A DNA stretch of 64,000 bases from Mesostigma viride. Taxonomy: Eukaryota; Streptophyta; Mesostigmatophyceae; Mesostigmatales; Mesostigmataceae. Location: the NCBI GenBank assembly GCA_009746045.1, contig RPFO01000299.1, positions 1,143,807 through 1,207,806 on the forward strand. The letters are read 5' to 3'. The notes beneath the pieces are model-generated. The model saw only the letters and a program-made list of their open reading frames with translations, had not been told where the DNA came from and did no database searches. Below, in pieces: positions 1 to 11,044 of this stretch. The position numbers were made by a program, and so were the translations under genes. Position 1 is the stretch's first letter. Each line of letters opens with the position of its first letter.

Positions 1-1580
1 GCAAACCAAAAGTGACCAAACCACATACTTTCCTAAAATCCCCACCCTTGCAAATAAATCTGGCTACTCAGGACCACAAAATAAGCACGTTTAGACTATT
101 TGATAGGGTTTAGCCCAAAACACGTATTTTTTTGGTCCTAAAAAAATAAATCAAATAGTAGACACATGCAAAAATTCCAGTGATGATATTTATACTAGGC
201 CTAGGGTGGGAATTTCACTCTCACAAAGTTTGAGCTCATTCTGAGCACGTTTACTCATGTTGATTGGTGTAAACATGCCAAAAAAAAATGACAGAAAATC
301 CCGGTTATGAGCACAAACAACAGACCTATTACACCCTAGCCCACCACCAACTGGGCCAAACCAAGTCAAATTAATTCATTTATGATGTTAAAAAGCTTGC
401 CACAAAATCCCAGGTCATTCTGAGCTAGTTTGCCCTTAGTACATCATGTTATAGCTGCCATCCTGCATGCTTGGTACACCGTGGCATGAGGGACACCATA
501 AGCACATTCCTAAGCTTGCCCCCTGCAAATTGGGCAGAAGCACATAAAGCAAATGCTAGATGCTTGAAGAAGACATCCACCGACTCTTAAATCATTACGC
601 AAGCAGGCATGCCCACTTGTGGGAATCACCTCATAGCTAATACCCAGTCATGATGCTTAAGGATAAAAGGGCCATCCTTTAATATTGTCATAATAAGCAC
701 CTGATCCTTATCATCTAGGAAGCCCCAGCCATGTTTAATGGAAGCAAAACATATAGGAAGGAGATAACTATATCACACATGCTCACCTTCCCTACAACTT
801 CACACCTTGTTTTCCAGCAGGCTGAAGAGCCAAGACAAGCGTTTATGAGCTCGCCAGCTCCTTGCAACGTTGATGCCGCTCCCAGGCAGCTAGGGTCCTT
901 GACTACGCAATATACAATGTCTACCATATGAAAAACTCCATAAAAGAAAGTGAAGCAGAGCCGCAAAACTGCCCGATCAACTCTTGCTAGCTTTAAGAAG
1001 CATGGCATACGCAGCATAAGGCAAAACATTGAAACCTGCGAAAACAGATAGCGCAACTGCAACAAGTGGCGAACAAAATAATAGCAAGAACACCCGGAAT
1101 CGGCGCCAAAGCTTCATGCCAGGAACATTTAGAGCGCAAACAGACTGGGCGGTGACATGCGGCAAATGAACGTACCACGGCCGGCTTTATTTCCTACCCA
1201 GGCGCGCGAGACAGCCAGCCAGCCATGGATGGCTTGACCGCGGATCGCGCAGGCCTGAACGATATCATTTCAGAAATGACGGGAAATGGCCGCAGATCGA
1301 AGCCGCTTAGGATGTTTTCACGGTTTCTATTACTAAACGCTTCTTCCTGCATCAATATAACCCACAAATCTTAAATTCTACCGTCGCAGGCACGCATTCT
1401 AAATTAATATATGCGGCCAGATTTTCGGATTAGACCCCCGTGCAAATATGGATTGAGAAAGGCACCAACTTTTCAAATTGTGCATATCTGGCTATGAAAC
1501 ACCATACTAGTACATCGTTTAAAACCACCGGCGTACATTTTTCGCTTGTCGCCTGGCCGATTAGGCAAATTTTTACGAAA
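1..1580. other. Non-coding stretch, nothing recognised
   Basis: AT-rich to mixed DNA with only short, overlapping reading frames that show no domain or compositional sign of coding. Base composition changes near 1160, where the sequence becomes more GC-rich, which may mark an old insertion edge. No RNA gene or element terminus was recognised. Confidence 0.6.
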
Positions 1581-1584
1581 CGCA

Positions 1585-1700
1585 CGTCGCCATGGCCACC
1601 TCCGCACGAGGTGGGCGCATTGTGCACCACAATTTCACGGTCCGGGGGTACCGGCGCGAATTTTTTGGCGCCAAAAAATTCCGATATGTCCCGTCCCCTT
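1585..1700 (+). repeat. Dispersed repeat with E2F-like palindrome, copy 1
   Basis: This stretch matches 22742-22856 in reverse complement: both share a CACGTCGCCATGGCC block, a GTGCACCAC block, a GGCGCGAA block, a TTTTGGCGCC core and a terminal CCCCTTAA. Within it, 1659-1680 is a perfect 22-bp palindrome centred on GGCGCC with T/A-rich arms. The core resembles the E2F/DP consensus TTTSGCGC. What is seen is the repeat and the palindrome; regulatory function is inference. Confidence 0.6.
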
Positions 1701-1817
1701 AATGCAAGTTAGTGCAGGCTGAGAGCTTGGGAAACTCAGTGCACACAGACGATGCCAAATGGCCAGTGTGGAGACGACGAGACACCTTGGCATTAGGATA
1801 GAATGGCACATACACTG

Positions 1818-2051
1818 CTGGTCAGCCGTCACTTGCGGCTGACCAGACTTTGCGTAAGTTAAGCCTAACTTACTGATCCTGGACGGACTAGCCTATCAGT
1901 TACAACCTGATCTAGTCAGTCCTAACATGACAACTACAGTCCCGGTACTGAGGTACCGGCTCATCACATACTGAGTCTAGCCACGTGTCCATGCCACGAC
2001 TGCTCTAGTCCAGCACCGTCCCAGTACCCAATTGGGCGCCGGCGGTGCTGG
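1818..2051. repeat. Cluster of five perfect or near-perfect hairpins
   Basis: Five inverted repeats lie within 234 bp: 1818-1828/1836-1846 (11-bp stem, 7-nt loop), 1854-1861/1866-1873 (8-bp stem), 1886-1891/1912-1917 with an inner stem 1895-1899/1907-1911, 1942-1948/1953-1959 (7-bp stem), and 2010-2018/2043-2051 (9-bp stem). CACGTGTCC occurs twice, near 1982 and 2052. This could be a degenerate LTR, a MITE or a structured RNA; no open frame covers it. Confidence 0.5.
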
Positions 2052-2093
2052 CACGTGTCCACTTAGGCTACAGGCGGGAGACTTAGACTAACT

Positions 2094-2157
2094 TCGGCCA
2101 CTACAGATTCTCTGCTGCCCATGTGCGGCGTGAGACACAACAACAACAACAACAACA
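2094..2157 (+). repeat. Short (CAA)n microsatellite with conserved flank
   Basis: A flank reading CTCTGCTGCCCATGTGCGGC then GTGAGACA leads directly into (CAA)n. The same flank precedes other simple repeats at 39240-39282 and 40630-40675. It abuts a LINE fragment, but that fragment is cut inside its coding region, so the CAA run is not the LINE's own 3' tail. Confidence 0.6.
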
Positions 2158-2167
2158 AGCCTAAACA

Positions 2168-2497
2168 GTACGGCGTCCAGGTCCGCGCCGACCCAGGGGC
2201 CCGCTAGCCCTCCAGGTCCACGCAGTCCTCCCGGAGCCGCGGGCAACACTCCTTAAAAGAACTTCCGCAGGTACTTACTTACTCCTTAAAGAAGCCGGCG
2301 GTAAGGGTCCCCAAGGCCCCGAACTCCAAGACGAAGGGCACCACACGGTGGTGCCCGACGTCGCCATAGGCCGTGGGATTGGCCCGCTCAACCCGATCCG
2401 CCGTGTAGCCCGGCCGCCGCCTGGGATGCACCAACTGAACCATGCGCACATGGCTAAGAGCCAAGGGGCGAGCCACAGAAACGTCAATGAGCAAGTG
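2168..2497 (-). pseudogene. LINE fragment, C-terminal endonuclease region
   Basis: The minus-strand translation has LLIDVSVARPLALSH, a tract GYTADR.ER, and YGDVGHHRVVPFVLE, all closely matching the C-terminal domain of the larger LINE at 9695-10455. The fragment is truncated at both ends: the RPD motif and zinc finger are absent, and the similarity stops near 2497 and 2168. A short internal insertion near 2252-2290 leaves a repeated ACTCCTTAAA. It is a dead fragment of the same LINE family. Confidence 0.75.
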
Positions 2498-3130
2498 CCG
2501 GCTGTCTTATATATTTGATACATTAAGGAGACAACCACATGGCAGCAAGTATCACGGTTTTCCATATACACCGTTTCCATCCATCCATTCATCCATCGGG
2601 GTTGATGCTCCGTGACTCCCCAACGGGAGCACAAGTCTAATAATAATTAATTAATTAGTATACAACGTTTCCCGTTCATCACAACCCTCAAACTTGTACT
2701 TCTGGACTCGCCAAATCAATCAACGAGCGACGCCCATAAAAAAGCACGACAAGGTATGACACTCCCAACATCCGACTTCAACTGTAAAATGCACGATTCG
2801 GCAATCTTCAAAACATGAAAAATGTCGTCCTCCTTGACACTGCTCCCGATTAGGGATCACGCTATGGCTTCCAACATCGCAATGTGGTCCAGCCAGTTAT
2901 CTGTCTAAGCTACACTCTCGCACAACTTAATTTGCGCGCCGACGGCACCCGCACCCGCCATCTCAACACATAGCAAGCACTTAGTATGGCAAGCGGATTA
3001 TGGCCTTATCCACTTAATAGCCCGCCTCACCCTTCAAAAGTTTCATTACCGTCAATGTGTCGGGCTGCACATAACACGACAAAAAAACAGTCACGCATAC
3101 CGTCGTCAAGCACCTGTAGTCCTAGTAAGT
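2498..3130. other. Non-coding stretch, nothing recognised
   Basis: AT-rich spacer with TAAT/TTAA runs around 2638-2660 and no recognisable coding region, RNA or element terminus. It ends where the left arm of the large inverted repeat becomes detectable. Confidence 0.5.
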
Positions 3131-3244
3131 AAGTACTACGACGCGTCGCTCGAAAACATTTACAAAAAATGATGCAAAGCAACGGAGGCATTTCGAAAGT
3201 ATTCGACGAATCAAGTACCCCCGCACAAAAGCATGTTTCACAAC

Positions 3245-3595
3245 CTCGAATTGGGGAGGGGTCTCGCTGCATGCAGCTAGACCCTTCCGTGAACGCAAAA
3301 AATAAACATCGAATAACTGGGAGGTCTTCCTGCAACTAGACCCCTCAAATCATACAAAGATGAAACATTGAAGTTGGGAGGGGTCTAGCTGCAGCTAGAC
3401 CCTTACAGGAATGCGAAAAAACAACCAATAATTGGGAGGGTCTACCTGCAGCTAGACCCTTACATGCAATCAAAAAGGATGAAACCTGGGAAGTTGGGAG
3501 GGGTCTAGCTGCAGCTAGACCCTTACTTACAGGAATTCGAGAACTTTATCACAAATGAGTATTAACAGCGTCTCTCTGCAGAGAGACCCTTGCCA
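3245..3595 (+). repeat. Left-arm palindrome cluster (about 6 units)
   Basis: About six copies of a short palindrome of the type GGGTCTAGCTGCAG followed by CTAGACCC recur every 60-65 bp. The innermost is degenerate (CTCTCTGCAGAGAG). Intervening segments alternate between a TTGGGAGGGG/ATGAAAC type and an AAACAACCAATAATTGGGAG type. The right arm has the same arrangement with more units. Confidence 0.75.
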
Positions 3596-3604
3596 AACAT
3601 GCAA

Positions 3605-4632
3605 GGACTGGCGTGGGTGTGCTGGGTGGGATGCGTGGGTGTGGTGGGTGGCTGGCATGCGTCCGTGGGTGTGGTGGTGGGCTAGCATGTGTGCGTGGGT
3701 GTGGTGCATGGGTGGCTGGCATGCGTGCGTTGGTGTGGTGGGTGGCTGGCATGCGTGCGTGGGTGTGGTGGGTGCCTGGCATGCGTGCATGGGTGTGATG
3801 GGTGGCTGGCATGCGTGCGTGGGTGTGGTGGCTGGCTGGCATGCGTGCGTGAATGTGGTGGTGGGCTAGCATGCGCGCGTGGATGTGGTGGTGGGCTGGC
3901 CTGCGTGCGTGGGTGTCTGGGGTGGCTGGCATGCGTGTGTGGGTGTGGTGGGTGGCTGGCATGCGTGCGTGAATGTGGTGGTGGGCTAGCATGCGTGCGT
4001 GGGTGTGGTGGATGGCTGGCATGCGTGCGTGGGTGTGGTGAATGGCTGGCATGCATGTGTGGGTGTGGTGGTGGGCTAGCATGCGTGCGTGGGTGTCGCG
4101 GGTATAGCTGGCATGCGTGCATGGGTGTGGTGGGTGGCATGCCTGCGTGCGTGGGTGTGGTGGATGGCTGCCATGCGTGCGTGGGTGTGGTGGATGCGTG
4201 CATGGGTGTGGTGGGTGGCTGGCATGCGTGCGTGGGTGTGGTGGATGCGTGGCATGCCTGTGTGGGTGTGGTGGTGGGCTGCATGGCATGCGTGCGTGTG
4301 GTGGTGGGCTGGCATGCATGCGTGGGGTGTGTGTGGTGGCTGGCAGGCCTGCGTGCGTGGGTGTGGTGGTGGATGCATGGCATGTGTGCGTGGGTGTGGT
4401 GGGTGGCTGGCATGCGTGCGTGGGTGTGGTGGGTGGCTGGCATGCGTGCATGGGTGTGGTGGGTGGCTGGCATGCGTGCGTGGGTGTGGTGGGTGGCTGG
4501 CATGCGTGCGTGGGTGTGTTGGATGGGTGGCATGCGTGCGTGGGTGTGTTGGATGGGTGGCATGCGTGCGTGGGTGTGTCGGATGGGTGGCAATGTGTGC
4601 GTGGGTGTGGTGGTGGATGCGTGGCATGCGGG
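3605..4632 (+). repeat. 30-bp minisatellite, left arm
   Basis: Roughly 34 tandem copies of a 30-bp G/T-rich unit built from GGGTGTGGTGGGTGGCTGGC and ATGCGTGCGT. Variants are point changes and small indels. Because 30 is divisible by three, all frames stay open and give long spurious reading frames. Runs of GTGCGTGCATG are prone to Z-DNA. Confidence 0.9.
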
Positions 4633-5333
4633 AAGTGACGCAACGAATGTTATGGCCGAGCAAACTGGGCCTCCTTGCCTGTGGCTGACGGAAATACAAT
4701 TCAAACAGACGGCCTCAAAGCATAGTAATGCATGCAACGACGTTCAAAAGCGTCCCAGATCGACATAAAAAGAAACCGAGCGCTAAAGCCGGTAGAATAC
4801 ATGCATGGCGGGACGTGATGTATTGGAAACGCCTGGTTGCCTCCGTATCCGCTCCTGACGTGAACAAATGGAAAGAGACCGCCTGGAAGCCAACATATGC
4901 ATGCGCCACTAGCTGTTCCGAAGCCCATGCAGCAAACACGAACAGAGCTTACCCAGGCGTGACACCGGTGCCACCATCTTACCCTGACAGTCGTCATCCT
5001 AGCAACCTCTAGCAGAGCTTACGGCCCCCACAGTCCAGGAGTTTCCATGACCCATCATTACGTACCTCAGCATCGGTGATTTTAAAACCACGCTTCTAAG
5101 CGTACAAGAATATCACTAGCTTTCCTGTAACAAACATGACCAACTGAGCACGTCGCTGTCGACAGCCATACCATTTGTCCAGCGGCCATTTGCGACGCGA
5201 TGCAATTGATGTGCATTATTTTGCTGGGCCCGTGGGCCACATCGCCGTCAACGGCTCTTGAAACGCTGCGCTCTGGTGGGTCTTCACGTGTGGACGTCAG
5301 CCTTCAAGTGTCGTCCAATCTGCTTTCTCGGTT
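4633..5333. repeat. Unique-sequence part of left arm
   Basis: Complementary to 5490-6265, for example the blocks at 4960-5100 pair with 5770-5910, and 5216-5330 with 5490-5600. It carries no convincing gene. The pairing quality here is the strongest evidence that the whole 3131-8215 region is one inverted structure. Confidence 0.7.
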
Positions 5334-5489
5334 TCGAAAATTTTGGTCGAGACGATTGCCATCGGCGCCGCGCTTCCACTTTCCGGCGACTGCGAGGATG
5401 CCACGTTACCGTTTTCTACCCTTTTACAGCCGTACGCTTTGCGACCGTTTTCATTACTAGTGTTCCTTTGGAATACGACATTCTTGGTA
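5334..5489. other. Unpaired centre (loop) of the inverted repeat
   Basis: This 156-bp segment has no complement in the arms. It is moderately GC-rich with no recognisable motif. Left-arm pairing stops at TTTCTCGG and right-arm pairing starts at CCGAGCAAGC. Confidence 0.6.
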
Positions 5490-6264
5490 ACCGAGCAAGC
5501 AGATTGGACGACACTCGAGGGCTGACGGTTCACACGTAAAAACTCAAAGCGCAGCGTTGAGCCGTTGACGGCGATGATTGTGGCCCACGGGCCCAACAAA
5601 ATGATGCACATCACAATTCTATCAAAAACCAGTAGCCTACCCATTACCTACCCAACCCTAATTGCATCACGCTGCAAATGGCCACGGGATTACGGTATGG
5701 CTGTCGATAGGAAAGTGTTCAGTTCGTCGTGCCGTAATTGGGAAAGCTAGCTCTCTTTTTGTGCGCTTAGGAGCGCGGTTTTAAAATCACCGATGCTAAG
5801 GTACGTAATGATGGGTCATGCAAGCTCCTGGACTGTGGGGGCCGTAAGCTCTTGGAGAGGTTGCTGGGATGACGACTGTCAGGGTAAGACGGTGGCACCC
5901 GGAATGACGCCTGGGTAAGCTGCATTTTTGTTTTCTGGGCTTTGGAACGGTGTCGCCTGCATATGTTGGCTTCCATGCAGGCGGTCTCTTTCCATTTGTT
6001 CACGTCAGGAGCGGATACGAAGGCAACCAGGCTTTTCCAATACATCATGCCCCGCCATGCATATATTCCGATATGCATATATTCCACTGTATTTTGCGCT
6101 CGGTTTCGTTTTATTTCGATTTGGGACGCTTTTGAACGTCGTTGCATGCATTACCATGCTTCGAGGCCGTCTGTTTGAGGTGTGTTTCCGTCACCAACGG
6201 GAAAGGACTCAGGCCCAGTTTGCTCGGCCTAAACATTCGTTGCGTCACTTCCCGCAAGGCAGGT

Positions 6265-6611
6265 ATGACTCCCGCTCTTTGTTTATGTATTTCGATTTTG
6301 GACAACGACTTTTTATTCTCTTACCAGCAGCCGGGCAGTGTTTTTCCGTTGTGTTTCGGTCAGCAACGCTTACCGAGCATCTCTGGTGCGTTATTCCCTG
6401 TCATGCAGATATTCCTTCGTTCTTCTAACTGGGGTCTGTTGTATTTCGATTGTAAGTTTTATGAAATTCCCATCAACTGATTTGTTGGCATATTTTGGCT
6501 GTTGCACTTACTGCATGCAACTTTGGATAGGCAACGATTAATAGCTATTATATATTATGTTTGGTTACTATATGTCCTTTTTTTAACTATATTATTCTCA
6601 GTATATAAACG
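6265..6611. other. Right-arm-specific segment
   Basis: The left arm passes directly from CTTCCCGCA into the minisatellite, whereas the right arm has about 347 bp of AT-rich sequence at this point. It is either an insertion in the right arm or a deletion in the left arm. It has no recognisable gene; TGTATTTCGATT occurs twice, near 6284 and 6438. Confidence 0.55.
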
Positions 6612-7500
6612 CCAGCCCCCCCAACACACCCAGGCACGCATGCCACCCATCCAACACACCCACGCACGCATGCCAGCCACCCACCACACCCACGCACGCA
6701 TGCCAGCCACCCACCACAACCACGCACGCATGCCAGCCACCCACCACACCCACGCACGCATGCCAGCCACCCACCACACCCACGCACGCATGCCAGCCAC
6801 CCACCACACCCACGCACGCATGCTAGCCCACCACCACACCCACACATGCATGCCACGCATCCACCACACCCACGCATGCATGCCAGCCACCCACCACACG
6901 CACGCACGCATGCTAGCCCACCACCACACTCACGCATGCATGCCAGCCCACCACCACACCCACACACGCATGCCAGCCATCCATTACACCCATGCACGCA
7001 TGCCAGCCATCCACCACACCCACGCGCGCATACCAGCCAGCCACCACACCCACGCACGCATGCCAGCCCAACACCACATCCACGCATGCATGCCAGCCAC
7101 CCACGCACGCATGCCTAGCACCCACCACACCCATGCACGCATGCCACCCATCCACCACACCCACGCACGCATGCCAGCCATCCACCACACCCACGCACGC
7201 ATGCCAGCCCAACACCACATCCATGCACGCATATTAGCCCACCACCACATTCACGCACGCATGCCAGCCACCCACCACAACCAGGCACGCATGCCAGGCA
7301 CCCACCACACCCACGCACGCATGCCAGGCACCCACCACATCCACGCACGCATGCCAGCCCACCACCACACTCACGCACGCATGCCAGCCATCCACCGCAC
7401 CCACGCACGCATGCCACGCATCCACCACACCCACGCACGCCATGGCAGCCACCCACCACACGCATGCATCCACCACACCCACGCACGCATGCGACACACC
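6612..7500 (-). repeat. 30-bp minisatellite, right arm
   Basis: Reverse complement of the left-arm minisatellite, about 30 copies built from CACGCACGCATGCCAGCC and ACCCACCACACC. Copy number differs from the left arm, so the arms have changed independently since the inversion formed, or unequal exchange has occurred. Confidence 0.9.
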
Positions 7501-7584
7501 CATGCCAGTCCTCACATGATTGGATTAGGTCTCTCTTCAGATCTGCTCCCATGAATTTGTGATAGAATTCTCGCCTTCGTTGAA

Positions 7585-8105
7585 GGGTCTACCTCAGTGC
7601 AGAGAGACCCCTCCCAACTTCCAAGGTTTCATCCTTTTTTATTGCTTGTAAGGGTCTAGCTGCAGGTAGACCCTCCCAATTATTGGTTGTTTTTTCGCAT
7701 TGAATCCTGTAAGGGTCTAGCTGCAGCTAGACCCCTCCCAACTTCCAAGGTTTCATCCTTTTTGATTGCATGTAAGGGTCTAGCTGCAGCGAGACCCTCC
7801 CAACTATTGGTTGTTTTTTCGCATTCCTGTAAGGGTCTAGCTGCAGCTAGACCCCTCCCAACTTCCAAGGTTTCATCCTTTTTGATTGCATGTAAGGGTC
7901 TAGCTGCAGGTAGACCCTCCCAATTATTGGTTGTTTTTTCGCATTCCTGTAAGGGTCTAGCTGCAGCTAGACCCCTCCCAACTTCAATGTTTCATCTTTG
8001 TATGATTTGAGGGGTCTAGCTGCAGGAAGACCTCCCAGTTATTCGCTGTTTAATTTTTGCGTTCACGGAATTAAGGGTCTAGCTGCAGCGAGACCCCTCC
8101 CAACT
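7585..8105 (-). repeat. Right-arm palindrome cluster (about 9 units)
   Basis: About nine palindromes of the CTAGCTGCAGCTAG type alternate strictly between two spacers, one containing CCAAGGTTTCATCC and one containing TATTGGTTGTTTTTTCGC. The true unit is therefore a dimer of about 120 bp. The spacers repeat, which excludes a CRISPR array. Confidence 0.8.
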
Positions 8106-8215
8106 TGGAGGTTGCGAAAAAATTGTTTCTCAGGTCTACATGATTCTTACGGATACTTTCGAAATTGCTCCATGGCTTTGTATCATTTGCTGCAGATGTC
8201 TTGGAACGATGCGTC

Positions 8216-9694
8216 CTATTCTTCAAAGGCCAAGGCCACCAATGTTTCACCGCAAACAGTGAGCCCCCCGGGATCTCCGGATTAGGTGGGGAAGGTTCCA
8301 GAGGACTTTCCAGCCTTGCCTCCTCGTCCGTCCCCTCAGACGCAGTAGGGGTCTGCCATGTCCGTTAGGTCTCCAGCTCCGGCCACACTGCCCGCATCGT
8401 TAATTTTGATTGAGCCGAAAGGCCCTTCGGAATTAGACGATAGCGTTTTATTAGCTGCAAGTGCTACTGTGCCCGTGCAAATAAATAATTAGTAGCTTGT
8501 TTTTTTTTGTTAACGAACAACTCTTGAACTTGCTGCGCAATTTAATGATTCTTTGTTTGTTTGGTATGACCCAACGGAAGGGGGGTTGAGGCACGCATGT
8601 TGAGAACGGGGAGGTTAAGTGTGAAGTTGCACACACCATATGGTAGAATCGATGTTGAGCAAGTGGGCGAGGGTTTAGCTGCAGAGAGTCCTCAATTGCA
8701 ATTATTTTCGTTTCGCTTTGTGCAAGTATTCCAATTGGAGTTGAATTCGGAAATATATACCTGCGCTGGTTGTCTCCTTGATAAGCCGACTCAGTACAGT
8801 CGAGTGTGATGGGTTGGATGGCGCTTATTATCGAAGTCCTAGTTACAGGGGTATGTGGGCACCACGGCCCGAATCTGGGGTACTGTGAATGCCTCCCACT
8901 GGCTTGGGGGTGTCACATGCGGAGCCCCCACTGGCTTGGGGGTGGTCTCCTTCATTACTAATTGCCACCTATCCTTGCGAACAATTGGCCCCCAGATTAC
9001 AGACACATCGATGGATTACGACACTACTTTGCAATACTCGTCGCAAATGAGGGACGTCTTGAAGTCACATGTGACGGGATGGGCCGCGGCAACAGGGGTT
9101 ATAATTTTGCTGCTGTTGTTCGAAGGGGCGCACTTTGACATGTATTTTCTACACTTTGACATGTATGCTCGGTTTCTTTCAAAGCACACCTAGTCAATAT
9201 TTGCGGTGGTTCACGCACGAGATGAAGGAGCAAGAGGTGGCCCGGAACGAGGGTGAGTGAAGGTGAGTCGTTTTTTGTTCAATTGAGGGAATAACTATTC
9301 TATGCGGTCAAGATAGAGCCATCAGGTTTCTTCCTGATATTGTTGGTGATGGTTGTTGTGAAGCCTCTTTTTGCAGCGCGACCTTTATTTTATTATTATT
9401 AAGTTATGTAAATGGTATAGGCAACGGACGAACTGAAGTGCACGCGATAGCAGGAACAGTAGAAGTCCAAAAGACTTCGACAATTTCCGTCATCAGGTTG
9501 TCCCCGCACCTTTTTCTAGGCACATTGCCTTGTCAATTAGTACATGCAAATATATATATATTAAAAATATAATTACTTACAGCAGAGTGAAATCACTCAA
9601 ACCAAAGCAAACGCCCAGCTATAAACCTATATACAGAGCCATGTCAAAGCTCTATACTACGATAAGACCAATGGAAACGCCTAACGGGAGGAAC
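8216..9694. other. Non-coding stretch with a small tandem duplication
   Basis: No recognisable gene. CCCACTGGCTTGGGGGTG is present twice, near 8893-8910 and 8925-8943. A 20-bp piece, GCGCTGGTTGTCTCCTTGAT, at about 8764 recurs at about 33494. An AGTGCACGCGATAGCAGGAA block near 9434 recurs with one change near 10888. Towards 9550 the DNA becomes (TA)n-rich, which may be the 3' untranslated region of the adjoining LINE. Confidence 0.45.
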
Positions 9695-10455
9695 CTAATA
9701 GCCCTGCTGCACCGCAAAATCAGCCCGCGTACGGCGGAGCATGATGTCAGCCATGGCCCGAGTCAGCGCCACCGACAAGCGCTGACGCCAATATGACGTC
9801 CAGGTCCGCGCCGACCATGGGGCCCGCTGGCCCTCCAGGTCCAGCCGGTCCTCCCGGAGACGGCAACACTCCTTGAAGAAGGCGGAGGTCAGGGGCCCCA
9901 TGGCCCCAAACTCCTCCAGGACAAAGGGCACCACACGATGGTGCCCGACGTCGCCGTAGGCCAGGAGCTTGGCCCGCTCCGCCCGGTCCGCCGTGTAACC
10001 TGCCGTGAGGGAGGCCCCAGCCACGTGGCTAAGAGCCAAGGGCCGCGCCACCGAAACGTCAATAAGCAGATGCCGGCCACCCCCCTCAAAGTCCAGCGCC
10101 ACGATGTCAGGCCGGTGGTTGGGGGAATAGAAGGCAGCGCCATCCGCATCCTCGGACCGGATGTTCGCGTGGGGGAAAACCGACCGAATCATGGCGAGCA
10201 CCACCGTCAGGAGGACAGTGTGCAAATACAAATACCAATTCTGATTCTGTTGGCCCCCCATGCAGGCAAGGTAGTGAGTCCCCGTGGGATCCAGCGGCTG
10301 CCCACAGCTACCACAAGGCCGCCCGGCCGGAACAAGACCTGGCTGCGGGGCAAATAGCTGGTGCCGGAGCGCCACCGAGTAGTGGCTGGGAGCCAAGGCG
10401 AATGGGGGGGCCATGGGAAGAGCACGAGGTACGCCGAGCCCACACTCCGCAAGGA
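9695..10455 (-). pseudogene. LINE ORF2 C-terminus: CCHC finger and RLE-like domain
   Basis: The minus-strand product contains a zinc finger CGSC followed by His and Cys (C-x2-C-x9-H-x3-C). About 60 residues later comes HRPDIVALDF leading to LLIDVSVARPLA, a K/RPD...D arrangement typical of the restriction-like (PD-D/E-XK type) endonuclease of R2-group LINEs. It ends with a basic tail, RRTRADFAVQQGY, at a normal stop. In LINEs this domain nicks target DNA for target-primed reverse transcription. The upstream RT palm is not attached: similarity starts around ECGLGVPRALP, next to a (TA)n run at 10464-10485. It could be expressed only as a fragment. Confidence 0.7.
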
Positions 10456-11044
10456 AAGCGAGAAAATATATATATATATATATTGTCGATTCCATCAGAC
10501 TTTTTTTAGAGTTTGTTGATTCCCTGAATTGATAATAAAAAGCTGCTAGCAGGCCATGGAGACGAATTGTATTATAGTGCAGGCCACGCACGAATTTTGA
10601 AGTGGCCCGCCGAGCGGCTGCATGTACAATTTTTCCCAGTGAGCGCGCTGCCAAGTGTACTTGTGGGCAAATTTTTAAGTGCCCCGTCACTTCGAGGTAC
10701 TAAAAAATTAGGCTACGGTACGAATTCAGCGAATTTCAGAGAATTTTCAGTCGAACGAAAGGAAGTGACGCCAACTGCCAAAAAGTTTCTGTTACGAATT
10801 TTCTAGTCCAACACTTGGCGCAAAAGGAAGTGACGGCCAAAACGTTTCCGCTACGAAAATTTCAGTCCCTGAGGCATGGGACAAAGTGCACGCGACAGCA
10901 GGAAAAGGTCAAGTTAAATAAAACTGGCGCAAAGTCCGGCCGGCGGAAAATTCGCTCGGCTGCAAAAAATTCGGCAAGAATTTCGGCGCAATGTCCGGTT
11001 TTAGGACGATTGAAACTAGCGTTTTTTTCTTGCAAGAATCTACC
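10456..11044. other. Non-LINE block replacing the RT core
   Basis: About 590 bp without coding signal separate the RT N-terminus from the C-terminal domain. It contains two diverged tandem copies of a GGAAGTGACG..CCAAAA..TTTC unit (10751-10810 and 10822-10870) and starts with (TA)n. Either a deletion of the RT palm was filled with this sequence, or an insertion was accompanied by deletion. Confidence 0.5.

Larger units (their letters stand above)
3131..8215. mobile_element. Foldback-like element, long inverted repeat of about 5.1 kb
   Basis: The left half (3131-5333) is the reverse complement of the right half (5490-8215) along almost its whole length, around a 156-bp unpaired centre. From centre to edge each arm holds unique sequence, a 30-bp minisatellite, a cluster of CTAGCTGCAGCTAG palindromes and a diverged outer segment. 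Long inverted arms made of tandem repeats are the hallmark of Foldback-type DNA elements (Drosophila FB, Galileo, plant FARE). Arm similarity is high at the centre and decays outward. I found no transposase and could not define a target-site duplication. A host palindrome formed by inverted duplication is the main alternative. Confidence 0.65.

Noticed and set aside
2138-2170. (CAA)n as the native 3' tail of the adjacent LINE
   Set aside because: The LINE fragment is cut inside its coding region at this edge, and the longer copy at 9695 has no such tail, so the neighbourhood is coincidental or secondary.
3549-7554. Long His/Pro/Thr-rich or Gly/Trp/Cys-rich reading frames over the minisatellites
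   Set aside because: The unit length is divisible by three, so all frames on both strands stay open. There is no domain, no codon signal and the same frames appear in mirror image.
7687-8010. Reading frame with repeated CKGLAAARPLPTSKV
   Set aside because: It is the translation of the palindrome array and is not conserved as protein; the left arm breaks the same frame.
3245-8105. Palindromic repeats with regular spacing, resembling a CRISPR array
   Set aside because: The spacers repeat in an alternating pattern, the arrays are mirrored in an inverted structure, no cas genes are present and the context is eukaryotic.
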